Source: an uncultured Spartobacteria bacterium | Lineage (GTDB): Bacteria; Verrucomicrobiota; Verrucomicrobiia; Chthoniobacterales; Chthoniobacteraceae | Reading direction: 5' to 3' | Length of the DNA stretch: 57,653 nucleotides | Assembly: GCA_903929475.1 (NCBI GenBank) | Contig: CAIYUV010000138.1 | Location: 1 to 57,653, forward strand | Shown: positions 41,899 to 52,273 of the stretch, piece after piece | Layout of the letters: every line of letters starts with the position of its first letter | Numbering within the stretch: the stretch's first letter is position 1 | Notes under the pieces: model-generated | Databases searched by the model: none | What the model saw: the letters and a program-made list of their open reading frames with translations, nothing else | Told to the model about the DNA's origin: nothing | Made by a program: the position numbers and the translations under genes

Positions 41899-43223
41899 TG
41901 AACGCAACCATCGAAGCACCTATAGAGACCGTAAGCGAAGAGAACGACTCACTGATGACCACTGGCCCTGACTTTGCATCGCATCCGGAGGCCTTTCGCG
42001 CGCGCCAGCGCGCGGCGTGGGAAAAATTCGTGTCGCTCCCGATGCCCGCCCGCACGGACGAGACGTGGCGTTTCGCCGACGTGAAATCGCTGAGCATCGC
42101 GCCATACACGCGTGCCGAGGTGGTTGATGATGGCGACAGGGCCGCGCTTTTGAAAAAGTCCATCGGCATCGTTGAGACGAGCGGACGGATGGTTTTTGCG
42201 AACGACTGTCTGCTGGCGCGCGACATTTACAACGACACGCTGCGCGCGAAAGGCGTGCTGTGGCTGCCGATGGAGCAGGCCATCGCGGAGCAGGCGGAAT
42301 TGATTGAGAAACATTTCATGCGTGAAAGCGGCGTGCTTGGTTCCGCGAAGTTTGCGGCGCTGCATGAGTCGCAGGTGAAGGCGGGCACTTTTCTTTACGT
42401 GCCGCGCGGCGTGGAGATCGCGCTGCCGGTTGAAACGTTTCACTGGCTGAGTGGCGAAGGAGCCAGCGTCTTTCCCCACACGCTCATCATCGCAGAGGAA
42501 AATGCGAAGGTGACGCTCGTGGATTACTTTCAGTCGGCGGGTGATGATGCGGGGTTTGCGTGCGGTGTGAATGACATCGTTGTCGGCAACGGCGCGCGTG
42601 TCACCTACGTCGCTGTGCAGGATTGGAACCGCAAGACGCTCGCGTTTCATCTCAACAACACGACGGTCGCGCGCGACGCCAGCGCGCTTGCCTTGCGGCT
42701 CAATCTCGGCGGATCGCGTGTGCGCGACGAGGCTGTTTCGCGCCTGCGCGGTCCCGGTGGACGCAGCGATATGCTCAGCGTCTCGGCTGCGGAGGACGAC
42801 CAGATTTTTGACCAGCGCACTTTGCAAATTCACGAGGCGCCGAACACGTCGAGCGACTTGCTCTACAAGAATTCACTGAACGACAAGGCGCGCACGATTT
42901 TCACCGGCCTCATCCGTGTGGATGAAGGCGCGCACAAGACGGACGCCTACCAAAAAGTCCGCAATCTTTTACTGTCCGACGAAGCCGAAGCGAACAGTGC
43001 GCCGGGGCTGGAAATCGAGGCTGACGACGTGCGCTGCACGCACGGCGCTACGAGCGGTCAGGTGGATATGGAGGAAATCTTTTACCTCCAGTCGCGCGGC
43101 ATTCCGCTGCGGCTCGCGCATCAGCTCGTGACGTTCGGTTTTTTGAACGAAGTCATCGAGCGCTTGCCCGGCGAGCCGCTTCAGCAAAAGCTCCGCGAGC
43201 TATTGCACGGCAAGCTCGGGTAG
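41898..43223 (+). CDS. sufD: Fe-S cluster assembly protein SufD
   Basis: 441 residues. SufD/SufB core: AGTFLYVPRGVEIALPVETFHW, HTLIIAEENAKVTLVDYF, DLLYKNSLNDKARTIFTGLIRV (conserved His/Asn region), GLEIEADDVRCTHGATSGQVDMEEIFYLQSRGI and the C-terminal LPGEPLQQKLRELL. Forms the SufBC2D complex. No sufS cysteine desulfurase or sufU/E follows; these must lie elsewhere. The convergent tpiA ends eight bases downstream. Confidence 0.95.
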   Translation: MNATIEAPIETVSEENDSLMTTGPDFASHPEAFRARQRAAWEKFVSLPMPARTDETWRFADVKSLSIAPYTRAEVVDDGDRAALLKKSIGIVETSGRMVFANDCLLARDIYNDTLRAKGVLWLPMEQAIAEQAELIEKHFMRESGVLGSAKFAALHESQVKAGTFLYVPRGVEIALPVETFHWLSGEGASVFPHTLIIAEENAKVTLVDYFQSAGDDAGFACGVNDIVVGNGARVTYVAVQDWNRKTLAFHLNNTTVARDASALALRLNLGGSRVRDEAVSRLRGPGGRSDMLSVSAAEDDQIFDQRTLQIHEAPNTSSDLLYKNSLNDKARTIFTGLIRVDEGAHKTDAYQKVRNLLLSDEAEANSAPGLEIEADDVRCTHGATSGQVDMEEIFYLQSRGIPLRLAHQLVTFGFLNEVIERLPGEPLQQKLRELLHGKLG

Positions 43224-43230
43224 CGGTGTT

Positions 43231-44001
<771 letters not shown>

Positions 44002-44018
44002 TGAAATGTGTGGTTTGG

Positions 44019-45233
44019 TTATTTGTTGTTGAGCGCGGCGACGCCGGGGAGCGTTTTGCCTTCGAGCAGTTCGAGGCTTGCGCCTCCACCGGTGCTGATG
44101 AAAGTCACCTTGTCCGCGACGCCGGCCTTTTTCACGGCCTTCACGCTGTCGCCACCGCCGATGATCGTTTTCGCGCGCTGGTTGGCCGCGATGGCTTCCG
44201 CAATGGCGAACGTGCCCTTCGCGGCTTCTTTGATTTCAAAGACGCCCATCGGCCCGTTCCAAATCACTGTTTTCGCTTTCGCGATTTCGTCGGCAAAAAG
44301 CTTCACGCTTGCGGGCCCGATGTCCACGCCTTCCCACTCGGGATCGATGTCCTGTCCTTCGGCTGCGAGTTTCATGTTACCGAGTTTCTTCGCGTCAAAG
44401 TCGAACGCATCCGTGACCATCGCATCCACGGGGATGAGCAGTTTCACACCACGCGCCTTTGCTTTTTCGATGGCCGCTTGCGCGATAGGTTCCCACTCGG
44501 GCTTGTAGAGGCTTTTGCCGATGGCGATGCCCTGCACCAGTTTGCGGAATGTGTATGCCATACCGCCGCCGATGATGATGGTATCGGCTTTTTCGAGAAG
44601 ACGATTGATGACCTCGATTTTGTCGTTCACCTTCGCGCCGCCGAGAATCACCACGAACGGGCGCTCGGGATTTTCGAGTTCATCATGCAAATAGGTGAGT
44701 TCTTTTTCCATCAGCAGTCCGCTGACTGCGGGGAGATAGGCAGCGACGCCCGCCGTCGAACTATGCGCGCGGTGAGCGGAGCCAAAAGCGTCGTTCACGT
44801 AGATCTCGGCGAGGTCTGCCATCTGCCGCGCCAGTTCCGGGTCGTTCTTTTCTTCACCTGCGTGAAAGCGAACATTTTCGAGAACAAGAACGCCGCCGTC
44901 CTGCAATGCCATCGCCTTGGCTTTCGCGGCATCGCCGATGCAGTCGTCCGCAAAATCCACGGGACGCTTGATCATTTCGCTGAGGCGCGCGGCGATGGGG
45001 CGGAGTGATTGCTTCGGATCGCGCTGTCCTTTTGGGCGACCGAGATGCGAGGCGAGGATGACTCGTGCTCCTGCCTCGATGAGGAACTTCAGCGTGGGAA
45101 GCGTTTCTTTGATACGCGTGTCGTCGGTGATGACCATCTGCCCGTCTTTTTCGTCGAGCGGGACGTTGAAATCTACGCGCACGAAGCAGCGTTTACCGGA
45201 TAGTGAGATGTCGCGAATACTTTTCTTGGCCAT
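44019..45233 (-). CDS. pgk: Phosphoglycerate kinase
   Basis: 404 residues from the ATG at 45233 (MAKKSIRDISL); the open frame extends 41 codons upstream without similarity. Family blocks: RVDFNVPLDEKDGQMVITDDTRI, LASHLGRPKG, DAFGSAHRAHSSTAGVA, FVVILGGAKVNDKIEVI, GGGMAYTFRK, TVIWNGPMGVFEIK and the C-terminal TIIGGGDSVKAVKKAG followed by ISTGGGASLELLEGK. Transfers phosphate from 1,3-bisphosphoglycerate to ADP. gap is not adjacent in the window. Upstream of tpiA in one transcript. Confidence 0.97.
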   Translation of the reverse strand: MAKKSIRDISLSGKRCFVRVDFNVPLDEKDGQMVITDDTRIKETLPTLKFLIEAGARVILASHLGRPKGQRDPKQSLRPIAARLSEMIKRPVDFADDCIGDAAKAKAMALQDGGVLVLENVRFHAGEEKNDPELARQMADLAEIYVNDAFGSAHRAHSSTAGVAAYLPAVSGLLMEKELTYLHDELENPERPFVVILGGAKVNDKIEVINRLLEKADTIIIGGGMAYTFRKLVQGIAIGKSLYKPEWEPIAQAAIEKAKARGVKLLIPVDAMVTDAFDFDAKKLGNMKLAAEGQDIDPEWEGVDIGPASVKLFADEIAKAKTVIWNGPMGVFEIKEAAKGTFAIAEAIAANQRAKTIIGGGDSVKAVKKAGVADKVTFISTGGGASLELLEGKTLPGVAALNNK

Positions 45234-45418
45234 GGAAATTGGGCGGCGAAAATCGCCGGGAGGCTGAAAAATACAAGCTCTTTGGAGCATGGGTGAAATT
45301 CTGCGCGCTTGCTTCAGACGCACGCAGTGGCATTTTACGTGTGACGGAAGAGTCATACCTTAGCGATTCCACTTTCCGCAGGATTGTGTTTAAAGCTTAA
45401 TTGACTTAACCCAACTAT

Positions 45419-45691
45419 ATGAAGTTAACCACCAATCGGCGCGCGGCCATTGCCAACACACGCCTCATCGTTATTGTCGGCGCTCTTTTTGTCCTCATTC
45501 TCGTCGCATGGGCAATGTGGCCGAGCAGTAAAAAATCAGACAAGGCTGGCAAGGCAGACAAAGAGCACGTTAGTAAAAAGCACAAAAAGGGTGGCGGCAA
45601 AAAACAGAAAGCGGCCAAAAAACAAGAAGCGAAATTGGAGGCGGCGAAATTGGAGAGTGAAAAAAAATCAGAGCCTGCTGCCGATAAATAG
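45419..45691 (+). CDS. Small Lys-rich membrane protein, unknown function
   Basis: 90 residues. One transmembrane helix at about 15-34 (LIVIVGALFVLILVAWAMW), then a tail of about 55 residues composed largely of Lys, Ala, Glu and Ser (KKHKKGGGKKQKAAKKQEAK). Single-span proteins with charged tails may bind nucleic acid or the wall, but no family is recognised. A believable gene because of the clean membrane helix, and it sits alone between divergent pgk and the next cytochrome gene. Confidence 0.6.
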   Translation: MKLTTNRRAAIANTRLIVIVGALFVLILVAWAMWPSSKKSDKAGKADKEHVSKKHKKGGGKKQKAAKKQEAKLEAAKLESEKKSEPAADK

Positions 45692-45834
45692 GTTCAATGC
45701 ACACGGGGATGACAGTGATGCCCCCTCAGTTAATTACTTAGTGCTGGCGCATATTTCACCAAAGCTGGAATGCGGCTAGGGGTCTTGCTTTAATGCGGCA
45801 GAAAGTCTCCAGTCCTTATGTTCGCACCTAACGC

Positions 45835-48327
45835 ATGAAACACGAACGTATCCTGCAAATTGCACTCGGCATTACGCTGTCGGTCGGGGTTGCGCTTGCT
45901 ACGGAGTCTACAGAGCGGTTCGATTTTTTTGAAAAGAAGATACGTCCGGTATTGATCGAGCATTGCTCGAAGTGTCACAGCACTGATGCTGAGAAAGTGA
46001 AGGCGGGACTGTTGCTCGATTCGCGAAGCGACATTTTGAAAGGCGGCATATCTGGCGCTGCGGCCACGCCCGGGGATCCAGAGAAGAGTCTGATTATTGA
46101 AGCGATTCGCTACACGAATGAAGACCTACAAATGCCCCCGAAGCACAGGCTCACGCCGGAACAGGTGAAGGATTTTGAGGAATGGGTGCGAACGGGGTTG
46201 CCCGATCCGCGTGAGACAAAATCTGTGACTAAAACAGATGTGGCAACCGACGCGAAGATGAACGAGGCGCGAAAGTTCTGGTCGTTTCAGCCCGTAAGAG
46301 AATCACAGGTGCCTGTTGTGAAGAACACGATTTGGGCGCGCGGGGAGATTGATCGTTTTCTTCTCGCGAAGATGGAGGAGAGCGGTCTGGCACCGAGTGC
46401 TGATGCGGACAGGCGCGTGCTTTTACGCCGTGCGACCTACGATCTCACGGGCCTACCCCCGACGCCCGGGGAGATGCACGCATTTCTCGCTGACACCTCG
46501 GAGCAGGCTTTTGCGAAGGTGGTGGATAGACTGCTGGCTTCGCCGCACTACGGTGAACAATGGGGTCGGCATTGGCTCGATGTGGTTCGTTACGCGGATA
46601 CCTCGGGGTGCAATTCCGACTACCCGGTGCCGTCGGCGTATCGCTATCGCAACTACGTCATTGAGTCTTTCAACACGGACAAACCCTACGATCAGTTCCT
46701 CCGCGAGCAAATCGCAGGCGACCTTTTGCCATCGGTTAATGACGAGGATCATTTTCAAAAGATCGTAGCCACCGGATATCTCGCCACCGCGCGGCGCTTC
46801 GGTTCACGGAACTACGATTTCCACCTCACGCTCGAAGACCTCATTGATAACATGGGCAAGACCGTGATGGGTCTTTCGCTCGGCTGCGCGCGCTGCCACG
46901 ATCACAAATTCGACCCCGTGCCGACGCGCGACTACTACGCGCTTTACGGCATCTTTGAGAGTTCGCGCTTCGCTTTTCCTGGCACGGAAATTTACAACCA
47001 CACCAAGGACTTCACCCCGCTCATCGCCGACCACGCCGAGGCGGCAAAGCGCATAGCCGAGGCCAATGAACTCGCCCAACTCGATGAGAAAGTTGAAAAA
47101 CTGAAGGAGGAAAAAAAGCGGCTGGAACGTGGCGAAAAAATCGCGATGGAGAAATTCCGACCACTGCCTTCGTTGAAAACGCAGGAAAACACTCCCGACG
47201 AATCGCAGCCCGTCTCCGACAAGCCAATGCGCACATCGAGGGATGCAAAGCGCGAGCAGGAGGCGGCGGTCGCGCGACAGGCGGAGCTGGTGAAAAATGC
47301 GGACGCGTATCCAAAGGCTTACGCGGTGATGGAGAGTGATCGTGTGAAGAACGCGCGTCTCCATCGCAAAGGCGATCCACGTTCGCCGGGCGGGGAGGTT
47401 CCGCGTGGTTTTCTGACCGTGCTCGGCGGGCAGACGCTGCCGCCGGAGGAAAAGGGAAGCGGACGTCGCGAACTCGCGGACTGGCTTTCAGCATCGGAGA
47501 ATCCGCTCACTGCGCGCGTGATGGTGAATCGCATTTGGCAATATCACTTTGGTCGCGGGCTGGTGAAAACGCCGAACGATTTCGGCGCGCGCGGCGAGCG
47601 CCCCACGCATCCCGAGTTACTCGACTGGCTGGCGAAGCGCTTTGTTGAGTGCGGCTGGTCGGTAAAGGCGATGCATCGCACTATTATGCTTTCGCGCGCC
47701 TATCGAATGTCGTCGGATGAAAATCCCGACTACAAAACGAAGGACGCGAACAATGATTTGCTCACGCATTTCAACCGCCGCCGCATGAGCGCCGAGGAAC
47801 TGCGCGACACCATCCTCGCCGTCTCCGGCACGCTCGACTGGTCGCCTGGCGGCCAGCATCCATTTCCGCGCGAGAGCGAGTGGAAATACACGCAGCACAA
47901 ACAATTCTTTGGCGATTACCCAACGAACAAACGGAGCGTCTATCTCATGCAACAGCGCATTCGGAAACATCCGTTCCTGTCCACATTCGACGGCCCGGAT
48001 ACGAACGCGACCACGGCTGTGCGCCCCGTCAGTCAAACACCGCTCCAGGCTCTTTGGATGATGAATGCGCAGTTCGCGCACGAACAGTCGCTGGAGCTGG
48101 CGAAGCGCGTGACGCGGGAATTTGCAGATGAAAGCGCACGACTGTCCTACGCCAGCGAACTTGCGCTCGGACGGCCCGCCGAGCCCGATGAAATCAAAGC
48201 TGCGCAGGAATACCTCACGCAATTGCAAGACGCATTAAAGCCGACCGGCGAGCAGCCTGATGAAGCCGCCCTTGCGAGTTATTGCCGTGTTCTCATCGGA
48301 ACAAACGAGATTGTTTTTATCGAATGA
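45835..48327 (+). CDS. Planctomycete-type cytochrome c, DUF1549/DUF1553 protein (second copy)
   Basis: 830 residues with a signal peptide. Same architecture as the gene at 20847-23987 but without its central carbohydrate-binding insert. Cytochrome motif IEHCSKCHS (about 42-47) and NEDLQMPPKHRL; DUF1549 with LTGLPPTPGEM, RHWLDVVRYADTSG and GCARCHDHKFDPVP; a charged coiled stretch (about 395-440); DUF1553 with WLSASENPLTARVMVNRIWQYHFGRGLV and RRRMSAEELRDTILAVSGTL. Exported, presumed to act in polymer degradation with the adjacent DUF1501 protein, which follows by 27 bp. Confidence 0.93.
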   Translation: MKHERILQIALGITLSVGVALATESTERFDFFEKKIRPVLIEHCSKCHSTDAEKVKAGLLLDSRSDILKGGISGAAATPGDPEKSLIIEAIRYTNEDLQMPPKHRLTPEQVKDFEEWVRTGLPDPRETKSVTKTDVATDAKMNEARKFWSFQPVRESQVPVVKNTIWARGEIDRFLLAKMEESGLAPSADADRRVLLRRATYDLTGLPPTPGEMHAFLADTSEQAFAKVVDRLLASPHYGEQWGRHWLDVVRYADTSGCNSDYPVPSAYRYRNYVIESFNTDKPYDQFLREQIAGDLLPSVNDEDHFQKIVATGYLATARRFGSRNYDFHLTLEDLIDNMGKTVMGLSLGCARCHDHKFDPVPTRDYYALYGIFESSRFAFPGTEIYNHTKDFTPLIADHAEAAKRIAEANELAQLDEKVEKLKEEKKRLERGEKIAMEKFRPLPSLKTQENTPDESQPVSDKPMRTSRDAKREQEAAVARQAELVKNADAYPKAYAVMESDRVKNARLHRKGDPRSPGGEVPRGFLTVLGGQTLPPEEKGSGRRELADWLSASENPLTARVMVNRIWQYHFGRGLVKTPNDFGARGERPTHPELLDWLAKRFVECGWSVKAMHRTIMLSRAYRMSSDENPDYKTKDANNDLLTHFNRRRMSAEELRDTILAVSGTLDWSPGGQHPFPRESEWKYTQHKQFFGDYPTNKRSVYLMQQRIRKHPFLSTFDGPDTNATTAVRPVSQTPLQALWMMNAQFAHEQSLELAKRVTREFADESARLSYASELALGRPAEPDEIKAAQEYLTQLQDALKPTGEQPDEAALASYCRVLIGTNEIVFIE

Positions 48328-48354
48328 AGCCTCTTTGTCAGATTGTCTGAAAAT

Positions 48355-49716
48355 ATGAATCAACCCTGCTGCACACGCCGACAGATGGTTCGCTCGCTGG
48401 TTGCGGGCTCGATGCTGTTTCCCGGCATCTTGAATCAGTTGCTCGCGGAGGATGGCGGCGCGCTCGCTCCGCAGGGCGCGCACTTTCCGGGGAAGGCGAA
48501 GCGGGTGATCTTTCTCTACATGACGGGCGGCGTGTCGCACATGGATTCATTCGATCCAAAGCCGAAGCTGAAAGCCGATGGTGGCAAGCCTACTTCGGAT
48601 AAACCGGGCGCGTCTCTCTACTTGCCGCCGCTTTGGGATTTCAAGCCCGGCGGGACGTGCGGCACGGAGGTCAGCGATCTTTTTCCGAACATACGCGAGT
48701 GCATGGACGACATCTGCCTCGTGCGCTCGATGCGCGGCGACCACAACGATCACTTTCAAGCCACGCTCGGCATTCACACCGGCTCGGTCACTTTTGCGCG
48801 GCCAAGCATGGGCTCGTGGGTGAGCTACGGTTTGGGCACGGAAAATCGAAATCTTCCTTCGTTTGTCGTGCTCGCGCCGGAATTGCCCTACGCAGGAACG
48901 CAGGTTTTCAGTTCCGACTTTCTCCCGGGCATTCACGCGGGCACGCGTGTGCTTGCGGGCGCAGAGCCGATTCCGAATCTCGTTCGCCGTTCGCCGTCGG
49001 CTGAAGTGCAGGGGCTGGAACTTGGTTTGCTCGACCGCTTCAATCGCAAGCACCAGCAAAAGCATCCCGCCGACCCTGCGCTCGTCGCGCGGCTCAAGTC
49101 ATTCGAGACCGCAGCGGGAATGCAAATGACGATGCCGGACGTTCTCGATTTGAGCCATGAAACCGACGCCACTCTCGAACTCTACGGCCTCGAACGCGGC
49201 TCCACCAAAGGCTTCGCGTGGCAGTGCCTCGTCGCGCGTCGTCTCGCCGAGCGCGGAGTGCGTTTCATCGAGTTGATTGACGTCGGCTCGCACGACAACT
49301 GGGACGCGCATGGAGACATGGCCACGCACGGGCCGCTCGCGAAAAACGTAGATCGCCCCATCGCCGGTTTGCTGCGCGATTTGAAATCACGCGGGATGCT
49401 TGAGGATACGCTGGTCGTGTGGACGACAGAGTTTGGCCGCACGCCGAATGTGGATGGAACAAAGGGCCGCACTCATCAGGCCGGTGCGTATTCTTCGTGG
49501 CTCGCAGGCGCTGGCGTGAAAGGCGGCATCGCCTACGGCAAGACGGACGAATACGGTGAACATGTCGTTGAGAATGGTGTTCACGTGCATGATTTCCATG
49601 CGACGATTCTGCATCTGCTCGGCTTCGATCACGAAAAGCTCACTTTCCGCCACGGAGGTCGCGACTACCGCCTCACCGACGTCTCCGGCCACGTCGTGAA
49701 GGCGCTGCTCGCTTGA
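48355..49716 (+). CDS. DUF1501 exported protein (intact)
   Basis: 453 residues from ATG 48355; a TTG four codons upstream is an alternative. An N-terminal twin-Arg-type signal (TRRQMVRSLVAGSMLFPGIL) is followed by the DUF1501 pattern: FLYMTGGVSHMDSFDPKPKL, GDHNDHFQATLGIHTGS, GSWVSYGLGTENRNLPSFVVL, HDNWDAHGDMATHG, VVWTTEFGRTPNVDG and the end HATILHLLGFDHEKLTFRHGGRDYRLT. The fold is alkaline-phosphatase/sulfatase-like. Paired with the preceding cytochrome gene. This copy is unbroken, unlike the one near 20 kb. Confidence 0.93.
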   Translation: MNQPCCTRRQMVRSLVAGSMLFPGILNQLLAEDGGALAPQGAHFPGKAKRVIFLYMTGGVSHMDSFDPKPKLKADGGKPTSDKPGASLYLPPLWDFKPGGTCGTEVSDLFPNIRECMDDICLVRSMRGDHNDHFQATLGIHTGSVTFARPSMGSWVSYGLGTENRNLPSFVVLAPELPYAGTQVFSSDFLPGIHAGTRVLAGAEPIPNLVRRSPSAEVQGLELGLLDRFNRKHQQKHPADPALVARLKSFETAAGMQMTMPDVLDLSHETDATLELYGLERGSTKGFAWQCLVARRLAERGVRFIELIDVGSHDNWDAHGDMATHGPLAKNVDRPIAGLLRDLKSRGMLEDTLVVWTTEFGRTPNVDGTKGRTHQAGAYSSWLAGAGVKGGIAYGKTDEYGEHVVENGVHVHDFHATILHLLGFDHEKLTFRHGGRDYRLTDVSGHVVKALLA

Positions 49717-49722
49717 ACAGAC

Positions 49723-51390
49723 TTAGCCCGGCGACATTTTCCCGAGGCACTCGATGAGATAGGGGAGCAGTTGTTTTTTGCGGGAGACGATTCCATCGAG
49801 CTGCCAGAGGTTCGGCGCAATTCTCGGGTGCTGGATTCTTGAAAGGAAACGGTCGTCTCCACTCGCGAGGAGCAGCGAGCTTTGCGTGGTGATGTCCGTG
49901 ATGAGCAACGCGGTGAAGAGCACTTTCTCGGCGGCACGCTGGGCTTCGAGAGCGGCGAGCAGTGCTTCGCTGCGTGCGGGGAAATTCGCCAGGGTGAGTT
50001 CCTCGATTTGCGCGACGAGAAAACGGTGACCGTCCTCGGTATATGGCTTCGAGTCGGCGGTGATGGCCTGTTGCGGAGTGAGCGTGAGCAGCGGACTGCC
50101 GACGCTGAAGAGTTCCTGCGCGAAAGTATCTGCGTCCACGCCGGCGATGCGTGCGAGTGTTTCGCGCAAAGTGCGATCGGTCTGCGTGGTGGTGGGCGAG
50201 TTGAGATTGAGCGTGTCGCTGATGAGCCCGGCGAGCAGGAGTCCCGCAATGCGCGGCGGGATGGCGATGCCGTGTTGCTGAAAGCTGAGCGCGACGATGG
50301 TCGAGGTGCTGCCGACGGGGTTGTTCCAAAAAAGCACGGGCGTCGCGCTGGTGATTCCACCGAGGCGGTGGTGGTCGAGGATTTCTATGATGGGAACTTG
50401 ATCGGCACCACGCACGGCCTGATCGAGTTCGTTGTGATCCACGAGGATGAGCTGGCGCGGGATGTCCTTGATGAAGTCCGACTTTGAAAGAATGCCGCAA
50501 AGCGCGCCGTGGTCATCCAGCACGGGAAAAATGAACGCGCTGCTGTCAGCGGCACGATGCTTTGCTTCGTCGAGTCGTGCGTCGTGTTGAAAGGCGAGGA
50601 AGTCCGTTTCCAACATGCGGCCCGCGCGCGTAGCCCCACGTGCCATGAGCACGCTCGTTGCCGTATCGCCCGGCACCGAGAGAAGCGTGACGCCAGCCTC
50701 GCGGGCGGCAATTTCCACATCGGCCCCGATGGGCTGTCCGCCGGTCACGACGACAGCCCGCGCCCTATTTTGAATGGCGAGCAACTGCGTGCGCGGACGG
50801 TCGCCGACGAAGATCACGAGATGCCTTTTCTCGGCGGTGTATTTTTCGAGGCGCGTGGCGAACGTCCCGCGTTGCATCGCGGCGACGACGAGAAACAACT
50901 GCTCCTCTTCGTTGCCGAGTTCCCCGCAGACGAGCTGGGCGCCGAGCGTGCGCGCGACATCGGCGAGCGATGCGGTGACGATGCGCGCTGCGGTGGTTTC
51001 TTCGCGCGAGGGGAAAAGATGATGCGTGATTTTGAATGCGTTCAGCAGACCGAGGCAGCGATTGTGATCGTCCACCACGGGCAGTCCGCGCAGTCGCCGA
51101 CCTTCGATGAGTTGAATGGCGTCGTAGATGGCGGTGTCGGCGTGGACGCTGACGACATTCGGCTGCATCACATCGTGGACGCGCGGGGAGAGGTCGTTGA
51201 TGAGCACGAGCGGCTCCACGCCAAATTTACGAAGCACGAAATCAATGCGCGCATTCGTCGAGCCGCAGCGCGCGGCGACGACATCCTTGCAGCCGGACAG
51301 GCGTTTGAATTCCGCGTAGCCGAGCGCTGCGCAGATGGAATCCATGTCGGGATTCTTGTGACCGATGACGATAGTTTGCACGCCGCGCAC
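49723..51390 (-). CDS. ppaC: CBS-domain manganese-dependent inorganic pyrophosphatase
   Basis: 555 residues. Family II (DHH) pyrophosphatase with an inserted regulatory part. Catalytic N-terminal: VIGHKNPDMDSICAALGY (His 11, Asp 15, Asp 17). The insert, about residues 70-320, has a CBS pair (MQPNVVSVHADTAIYDAIQLI, RGLPVVDDHNRCLGLL, and FPVLDDHGALCGILSKSDFI) with a DRTGG-like section between (RARAVVVTGGQPI). Then DHNELDQAV, EILDHHRLGG, GSTSTIVA and the C-terminal DHHA2 domain. CBS-PPases hydrolyse PPi and are controlled by adenine nucleotides and diadenosine polyphosphates. Converges with the DUF1501 gene. Confidence 0.93.
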   Translation of the reverse strand: MRGVQTIVIGHKNPDMDSICAALGYAEFKRLSGCKDVVAARCGSTNARIDFVLRKFGVEPLVLINDLSPRVHDVMQPNVVSVHADTAIYDAIQLIEGRRLRGLPVVDDHNRCLGLLNAFKITHHLFPSREETTAARIVTASLADVARTLGAQLVCGELGNEEEQLFLVVAAMQRGTFATRLEKYTAEKRHLVIFVGDRPRTQLLAIQNRARAVVVTGGQPIGADVEIAAREAGVTLLSVPGDTATSVLMARGATRAGRMLETDFLAFQHDARLDEAKHRAADSSAFIFPVLDDHGALCGILSKSDFIKDIPRQLILVDHNELDQAVRGADQVPIIEILDHHRLGGITSATPVLFWNNPVGSTSTIVALSFQQHGIAIPPRIAGLLLAGLISDTLNLNSPTTTQTDRTLRETLARIAGVDADTFAQELFSVGSPLLTLTPQQAITADSKPYTEDGHRFLVAQIEELTLANFPARSEALLAALEAQRAAEKVLFTALLITDITTQSSLLLASGDDRFLSRIQHPRIAPNLWQLDGIVSRKKQLLPYLIECLGKMSPG

Positions 51391-51441
51391 AAAAGCGACG
51401 CACCGCGCGCGGGGAAAGACGGAAAGTGTGACGTGCGCGTG

Positions 51442-52101
51442 TCAGCTCTCCGGCGTCACACCGAGCACGATGTCGAAACGCGCCGCGAGTTCGCCCGCCT
51501 TCGCGCCTTTGAGTGGGGCGAAATCCACCGTGATTGCGTCGCGCAACTTCTCATCGCGCACGCTGCGCCAGATGCCGTCCTTTTCGTTGCCGGGATGGCC
51601 TTTGATGTAGCACTGCGTCGTCAGCAAATCTTTGCCCTTCGCCTTCACCTTGTAGTGAATGTGCGGCGTCCGTCCCGGATACGACACCGGCTTGATCGTG
51701 CGGAAAAGATACTCGCCTGTGCTGCCCGTGAGGAAACGCCCGAAGCCCTGGAAATTCCTGTCCCGCTTCTCCGCATTGCCTGTGTGCGAATGCAGGTAGG
51801 CACCGCCGTTGTCGCACTGCCAGATTTCCACGAGTGCATTGCGCACCGGGTCGCCGTTCGCATCGAGAATGCGCCCGCTCATGTAAGTAATCTCGCCGAC
51901 TGCGGGAGTGATCGCGTCATTGATGACGATGAGATCGTTATCCGTATCGAGCGGCAGATGGTCCGGGTAAAACGGCCCCTCCGTCTGCGCGGGAGTGCGG
52001 ATAAGTTGCTCGGCAAAAGCCCCCGGCACCGCAAAAAGCGCGAGGCTCATTCCAGCACGGGTGAGAAAACGGCGGCGGTCGAGAGAGGAGAGGTTTTGCA
52101 T
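51442..52101 (-). CDS. Intradiol ring-cleavage dioxygenase-type protein
   Basis: 219 residues. A likely Tat-type signal (DRRRFLTRAGMSLALFAVPG) precedes QTEGPFYP and a single intradiol-dioxygenase beta sandwich. The four Fe(III) ligands appear present: Tyr 102 (GGAYLHS), Tyr 141 (SYPGRTP), His 147 and His 149 (HIHYKVKA). Enzymes of this fold open aromatic diols such as protocatechuate; exported versions with a signal are less studied. Substrate unknown. The start at 52101 was chosen because it opens the signal peptide; the frame extends upstream to 52476 without coding character. Starts 52 bp downstream of the ppaC frame-opposed region. Confidence 0.85.
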   Translation of the reverse strand: MQNLSSLDRRRFLTRAGMSLALFAVPGAFAEQLIRTPAQTEGPFYPDHLPLDTDNDLIVINDAITPAVGEITYMSGRILDANGDPVRNALVEIWQCDNGGAYLHSHTGNAEKRDRNFQGFGRFLTGSTGEYLFRTIKPVSYPGRTPHIHYKVKAKGKDLLTTQCYIKGHPGNEKDGIWRSVRDEKLRDAITVDFAPLKGAKAGELAARFDIVLGVTPES

Positions 52102-52273
52102 GATGAATTGAAACTGCGCGCAGGCGGAAAGGTTGTCGAGAAAAGGACGGTGGAACGAAAACCGGCGCTTAAGGCGCAGCAAACGCGCCTTGTCTTCCCC
52201 GCACATTCGTGGTTTTTCGTCTACGTCCAACTTCCTCTCCGCCCTCGTCGCCAAACTCACCACCATTGATTTT

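Noticed and set aside
50509-52269. 586-codon plus-strand ORF
   Set aside because: Antisense to the CBS pyrophosphatase and the dioxygenase, both with intact motifs.
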